Below, piece after piece: positions 57,929 through 64,000 of a stretch of 64,000 nucleotides of DNA. Position 1 is the first letter of the stretch, and each line of letters opens with the position of its first letter. Where the stretch lies: the NCBI GenBank assembly GCA_030435675.1, contig CM059622.1, positions 12,276,001 to 12,340,000 on the forward strand, read 5' to 3'. This stretch comes from Steinernema hermaphroditum. Lineage: Eukaryota; Nematoda; Chromadorea; Rhabditida; Steinernematidae. Made by a program: the position numbers and the translations under genes. The notes beneath the pieces are model-generated. The model had not been told where the DNA came from and searched no databases. It saw only the letters and a list, made by a program, of their open reading frames with translations.

Positions 57929-59690
57929 CTACCAAGGCATTAGTCTGATCCATGCAACACAAGCGAGAATACGCTCGTTGTGAGCTTGTGGAAAACGTGT
58001 TTGACGGTCTGCCCCTATTTTGGCTATTGCAACGTGCATTCTACAATGTGAATTTATCCCGCGTGGCCCGATCAAAAACATTACACGGTCCGAAATGGCG
58101 ATCACTGTTTCCGGATTTTGCCAGTGGACAATTTCTGGCAGCTGGCATCCACCTCTCTGTAAGAGCATTTCAATCGAAAGGCATTTTCACCTTGCCTATC
58201 GTGAAACAAGGGCAATCGAATAATTAACTCGCGGATTTCGCCAATAAAACTCGCGGATTTCGCCAAATAAACCAATTGATGCAGTTTATAATTTCGTTCT
58301 GACGGAGTGTGCATTCTAAAGCTTTCGACAGCCACGTTTCTGTACGTTTTGAAAACTGGCCAGCTATGATTTGCATTTCACATCCGCGATACATTCGGCA
58401 CGATACATCACACCAGTCACTCGGCCAAATATTTGTTTCGGATAGTGCAGTTCTAGACAGACAGACGACCTCTTCATCTCATATCGCATCCATTTCTATG
58501 AATGCATATCAAACCGTCACCCGCTAGGGTACACGTCATCTTATCCAAACAGACAAGCTATTCAGAGTTGAATTGAGATTTGGGTGTTGTTTTGAGATGC
58601 GCTGGTTGGTCGTCTGTCAGTGTTTGCCGCGAACGTCACAACTCTCCGATGGAGTTTCGGCCTTTAATCCCAAAGTTCAAACCATGTGTTGAATTCCACC
58701 ATATCTCTTCCAGTGCCCACGCATTCTTTTTTGGGTCTTTTTAACATTTTTCGTGGATCAATGATGCAAAACTTTTGCTATGTTTTCTCGTACACTCTTC
58801 GGTCTATGTTTCTTCCCGGTCAACAACGTTGCTTTCTGCTCTTCCGCCATCCATGTGACATAATAGTCCTTTTTTTTGTCAACAGACTGGTGGAGCTGCA
58901 CTGGGCGCAAATGAATACATTATGTGTGTATAATGCATTAATAGAATCCATCGCCGTCGCCTACATATCGTTTCGTTTTATTGATCCCAGTTGAAAGAAA
59001 TTCAACATTTTGCTTTTGCAGTTTTTAGAGATTGAGATGTTTCGTGACTGGTTGTTCTTAAAAGATCATTAAGGCATGTGATTTTGGTGAACAAACAACC
59101 AATTTTCATGGCACTCATGTAGTTGTGGAACGCTTAATTGAGAGCAAGTCGGAAAAAATAGCCGTATTTCACGACCCTTTTTTCGAGTAGAGTGCTCTGA
59201 TGGACCAGGCGGTCGCTGATAGATAGTTTCCTTAGGTTTTTCGATATATGTTATGTATTTTGCCTATGCTTTTTCCAGCTGGTTTAATAGCTTCTTTTTC
59301 TGTTAAATGTGTTATTATATGGTATTGAATCATAGCCACCGTTTCCGGCTACCTCTTTTTAATATAAGCTGAATTTTCGCTTACGCATTTATACGTTTTC
59401 GTATTTACCATGAATACTTAACGAGAAGTAGAGATCAGTCATTGTGGATGTTGGCTAGTTAAATGCATTACATATGTTCGCCTTTTCTGATTTTTGTTAT
59501 TTGTTTTGTACGTGACAACCTTGATAGCGGAGTTTTGTGATTTGCAGTTTTGTATTTTATGAATTGGAGCTAGAACGCTGATGCATATAACATATGGATA
59601 GGGTGATCGAGTGATAGGACGTGCGAAACGAAAACATTTTGATTTACTATTACGCGCGGCTAATAAAAGCGATCAGATGTCAGTGATACT
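57929..59690. other. Gene-free region
   Basis: Upstream of the orphan receptor exons only overlapping short frames are present. Duplicated CTCGCGGATTTCGCCAA at about 58228 and 58250 is a small direct repeat. Nothing else. Confidence 0.3.
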
Positions 59691-61471
59691 CAGAACATGA
59701 CAAATATGCGCATAGATAGTTGGCTATCACTTCCATTACTATCCACTTAAAATTTGCTCGAAACCCAATGCTGGAGCCTACAACGTTCCTGGTTGTTACG
59801 TTGGACGCAAAGAATGAATTCGGGGCTTGCCGGTCATGCTATGTTTCCAAAATTTCCCTGGAATGGAAACAATGCATTAAAATGTAGGATGTCTAAGCAT
59901 GTTTGGACATTTAGTGCACACTTCTTTCTAGTCTCCGAGCTGGTAGTACTTTTGGAGTTAATAACAGTCATGATCGCGGCGATGTCTGGGTGTCTCAGCC
60001 AAAACATTCACATCATTCGAAGTATCAGATAACTAAGTGTAAAAAGATCCATATATACGCGGAAAACAAGCTTGTATCGGTTGGACGCTTCTTCCTAACT
60101 CTCAACATGACTACATGGCTCACACTCATACGACTCGCGGTCAAGAGGCGACCAGACGAACACTTAAGGCAAACAAGGAATCACGAATCCAGCTGCCGTT
60201 CGAACGGGCAGATTATCGATCGTTCGAACTTGGTTCTATGCTGCGAGGGGGAACGTGCCGCAAGCGATCAATTATTTATATTGCAGTCGTCGCGTGCGCG
60301 AGTGCTTGAGGGCCTCAGGCCGTCGGCGGCGACCGACGGCGCCCCCGCCGCACCCGTTGGCGGCGCCTTCGCGTGTGGCCCTCGGCCATTGTGCGTCTTC
60401 TCCCGCGCAATACTATTCTTAGCCGACTGTTTTGGTCATCGGGGATAAGCGCGCCGTGTGAGCCGCTATTACCTCTATCGATTACTGTAGGCGCCATTCT
60501 TCACGCTTTCATCCATTGTTCCCTTTCTTTTCACTTACGCAGTTGCAGAAAAGGTTATTATATTACGTTTTATGGCATATTAACGAAAAAAGATTGACAA
60601 TCTATATCCGAAATGCTCTTTTTGGTCGTATTTGTGAAATATCGTGATATTAGAATCCAAAGTGCATGCCTCACATTTGAGCTTTCGAATTGTTGTTGGT
60701 GTTTATTTCTCGATATAATTGTGTGTAACACGCGTGCCTGGAAAGATCATACGCTTTTTCAAGACATCGCTGTTTTCTAACAGAAAAGTACTATTTGTTA
60801 GTTTATTTGATTATTTTGTGACTAATTTTTGTGTACTTACACAATTGCTAAGTGGAATGCATAATTCCTGGTTCACCTTTACACATTTGCACCTATTTGA
60901 AAATCTCACTTTCTTGCCAGTACAATCGTTGAATTTTAGTAAACTTTATGGGATGCTTCCTTTTCCCTTCTTCTGCAGGTAGCACATAAATTCAGCAATA
61001 TGCCGAGACGTCTTCCGGCAGGATATCCGCAGGTCACGTTCATCTCCAGGCACTTATCGGACAAAATTTCTGTGGTGACGATTGGAAAATCACCAAACGA
61101 ATAAAATGTTTAGCTTGACGAGCAATCCATTCCTTTCGTCTATTGTATCGATGAACAATTTTTTAGCCTTACCGAAAAATCACCAAATCAGACTTTTTTA
61201 GGGTGCAGTTATTTGGAATGAAACAATGCAAAATACATTTAAATCATTTTTGGAATGCCAGCGCTGTGGTTACTCATTTTCTCAACTTGCACATAAGTCG
61301 TTTGTCTCTCCGTTGCGCCTTTCACGTGTTTTCCTAAAACTAATTTTTGAAGTATGCGATCTTAAATTAATGTTGATCTTAAATGACTTTGCAAGAGGCA
61401 TAGGGTATTGGATGACCATGCATCGTCGTCGTTGAGCTGCCTAATCGACCTACCTTCATGATCAACAAACA
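59691..61471. other. Gene-free region with one GC-rich patch
   Basis: About 60300-60400 is very GC-rich (CGGCGGCG, CCCGCCGCACCC runs), like the block upstream of goa-1, and may be a promoter for a gene beyond my detection. TAGTTGGCTATCACTTCCATTAC at about 59716-59738 echoes the end of the inverted-repeat element near 62090. Confidence 0.3.
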
Positions 61472-62234
61472 CCACAGTAGGAAGAAAGCCGAGAAAAATG
61501 TAAAAAGCCACTGTTGGTTAATTATAACATTTATAATTGCTTTATGGAGAACAGAGGGTCAACCTCGTATAGTGATTATTGATGAGCAGTAATGAAAGTG
61601 ACACCTAGCTATCCGTGCACATATTTGGTCACAGCCACCTGTTTCATTCTTATCGCAATGATACCATTCAGAAAAAAATAGTCAAAAGATGAAGAAGGCA
61701 AAAATTGGACAGGAATGTTTTTTTATACATAAGCGCACTTATGCAACGAGCATGGGACTATACCGTGCATGCTAGACGACCTGTTGCTCGTGCGAACACA
61801 GAGTACCATTGGGGAAGTACATATATCTAATTTTTGGTAAAAAGCACTCATCTTCCCAACCCAATAGCTCCTATTGCCGATTTTCTGTTTATTTCCATTG
61901 TAATCTTTCCAGAACACATAGCCAGCTGTACAAAGTGGCATTTTTGTACAGTTTTGCCCCTTGGTTGTCAATATTCATCTTTGAAACTCTTAATTTCAAT
62001 CATGGTCTTCTTCACAAATAATGTATTCGTCGCGTACAACGGTATCATTGCGATAAGAATGGAACAAGTGGCTGTGATCAAATATGTGCACGGATAGCTG
62101 GGTGTCACTTCCATTACTGCTCATCAATAATCACTATACCAGGTCGACCCTCTGTTCTCCATAAAGCAATTATAAATGTTATAATTAACTAACAGTGGCT
62201 TTTTACGTTTTTCTCGGCTTTCTTCCTACTGTAG
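61472..62234. mobile_element. Large inverted-repeat element with 195-bp arms
   Basis: The left arm, 61472-61666, is the reverse complement of the right arm, 62040-62234, with only scattered differences over nearly 200 bases; they share AAAAAGCCACTGTT, ATAACATTTATAATTGC, GGAGAACAGAGGGTC and GATTATTGATGAGCAG. The spacer of about 370 bases codes nothing recognisable. Probably a foldback transposon or an inverted duplication. Confidence 0.8.
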
Positions 62235-64000
62235 TATTCGTCGCGGCCTTGAACATTACCCAGGTGTTCAATATGAATTAGGTACACCATTAGCCTCATT
62301 AGATTATGCATCGGCGACGTTACATTCTCCAGGTGCAACGTGTTGAAATACGTGCCGTTCCCAATCTTTCTTACCGAAAATTAACCAGTAGTAAATCATT
62401 TAATGTTGCGATGTGTGAACTTCCTCACTGGCAAGTCTTCCGACGACCGAAGATCCACTAAGTGGCTGTTCTTTAGTGTCCCGCCGCATGTTGCATTTTC
62501 GTAACTCACATCACGTTCTCCTCTTTTAGCCGCCTGGTTGTTCCCTTTCCCTTGCACTTGCCACACAACGGAACGGAGAGTGCTTTTAAGCCACTAATGC
62601 CTCGGGGACGTCAGCCAATTGTCCCTCTCGCATTGGCGCATTTGTGATTTTTCGCTAAGTTGAGCCCTGGGCTAATCCTTACGCCCCTGGACGCCATCTT
62701 CGCTCGCTACTTTTCGTTAATGAACTATTCGTGTTTACGGCATGCGCGACGACGTAAAAGCAACGTCGTTTGTGTCTAGTACGTTCCATTAGCAGAGCAG
62801 CTTTTCCTTTTCAATGTCACCTGTAATCTGTCAAAATTCTTTTGTGGCTCTATGGCAGAAAGAGAGAATAACAAAAAGTTCTTGGAAGTGGAATGGATCA
62901 CGAATGAATCTCAAGTTTTCACGACCACAGACTTGAATTCCGCTATGCTCAATGTGTGTAAGTGCTTTTGTGAACATCTATCGCCGCTTGACAGCGATCA
63001 TAGTCAATGGATAGGAGGGGACAGCGGCCTGTTACGGCCCGCATATTGCCCACAGCTAATCAGTGTTCTTCTCCTTGTATCCTTCCAGTTGCTACCGCTG
63101 TGGTTGACAGTTTTTTTACTTTTCGATTATTCACTTGTGGTCACTCTGTTCTAGAAATCGACTATTCAGTGATGCGAAAAATATTAGTGCATTACGATGT
63201 TCTGTTATTTACTTGGCCGTTCTGTTTACCCTGCGCGTCCAATATGTATAATTGTGTGATCTCCTACAGCCTGTGGGCGTGTTGTGACAAATGGTCTTAG
63301 CTAATCTGACATCATTTTTTCCGCTTGCTAGATTGGTTAATGTGATTGGTTTGAACAAAGAACATATCAAGGAGTTTATTGACATTTGTTTCGCTTCCTC
63401 GTCATTACTGTAAGTGATAATAGCTGTGATCAACAGTGCAAACAATACATACCCGTTTATACTAGAAATATTTCTACGCAGACAAGGTGTTTCTCCTAGT
63501 GAGTAGCGTACATAGACGATGCGTTCGAGTTGTGCCTTCGACTTTTTATACATGAGACACGTCACAACAAAGAACAAAATTCTTTGGACAACAACTTCCT
63601 CGTTTGCTGCCTCGCCTCCAAGAACAAAGGAAGCCATAAAATTATCTCGAAAAGCCGCCATTTTTCAGAATAATCCACGTGTCACTATTCGATTTTTAGT
63701 CAAACTTCTCGAAGTCAACAACTTTTTATGAAAACACATGATAGATTCGCTTCCGAAAATAGTGCGCTCCGCGACGTCCGTTTTGCAATTTTTCGTCCTA
63801 GCGGCGACCAAGAACCACGTCCATCTTCCTGTTTACGTTTCCAGTGTTTTCGAAATATTTCAGTCCTTAAATGTAGTGGTTCTTTCGTGCTTATTCTGTG
63901 CATGTCCGAATGGATTCTGTATTTAGTTGGTGTGGACGTGAATCTAATTTTTGTCGGAAATAAGTATATTGTAAATCGAAAAGGAAAGTCAATTAGAAAA
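62235..64000. other. Gene-free right end of window
   Basis: Several frames of 60-150 codons, for example the minus frame at 63209-63661, but no domain, signal peptide or coherent splice structure. That frame starts MAAFRDNFMASFVLGG and may be a first exon of a gene outside my recognition. Confidence 0.25.

Noticed and set aside
60115..60497. GC-rich frames on both strands
   Set aside because: Compositional open frames in a GC-rich patch with no domain or splice support.

Overview
This is a stretch of nuclear DNA from a nematode. The clearest anchor is a seven-exon gene at 3942-6390 that splices to a 354-residue G-protein alpha-o subunit, colinear with Caenorhabditis goa-1. The rest also fits a worm: nematode-type 7TM chemoreceptor clusters, many 40-50 bp introns beside some of several hundred bases, splice acceptors directly before start codons (as in spliced-leader trans-splicing), and dense foldback and short dispersed repeats. 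A strongylid (clade V, hookworm-like) worm is my best guess, but the species cannot be read from the sequence. No rRNA, tRNA, CRISPR or bacterial feature was found.

Layout. 1-3.7 kb: non-coding DNA with a GC-rich block. 3.7-6.4 kb: goa-1 (+). 6.4-10 kb: no confident gene. 10.7-21.7 kb: four receptors of one family (+) with exons of nearly fixed size, separated by inverted-repeat elements. 22-23 kb: dispersed repeats. 23.1-27.6 kb: two tandem secreted carboxylesterases (-) with matching exon structure, one carrying an in-frame TAG. 29-38 kb: repeats plus three small secreted-protein genes (-), with a fourth relative near 46.3 kb. 39.8-43.3 kb: two tandem intronless Str-superfamily-like receptors (-). 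44.2-46.1 kb: a minisatellite, a ubiquitin-protease-like 3' gene part (-) and a coding-like scrap next to repeats. 48.9-51.3 kb: two more receptors of the first family, convergent, one lacking an intron. 53.1-53.5 kb: a small two-EF-hand gene (+). 54-64 kb: mostly non-coding, with the last exons of an orphan receptor (-) near 57.7 kb and a large inverted repeat near 61.5-62.2 kb.

Functional picture. The G-alpha-o gene lies beside candidate chemosensory receptors, but nothing in the sequence shows that they are functionally coupled. The receptor genes look like recent local duplications. The esterases probably act outside the cell or in the gut lumen. The four small secreted proteins share a signal peptide, a short basic region and a phase-1 intron; I do not recognise them and consider them the most novel coding content. 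Gene models were spliced by eye and checked by exon phase and comparison with neighbouring paralogues; no database search was possible.
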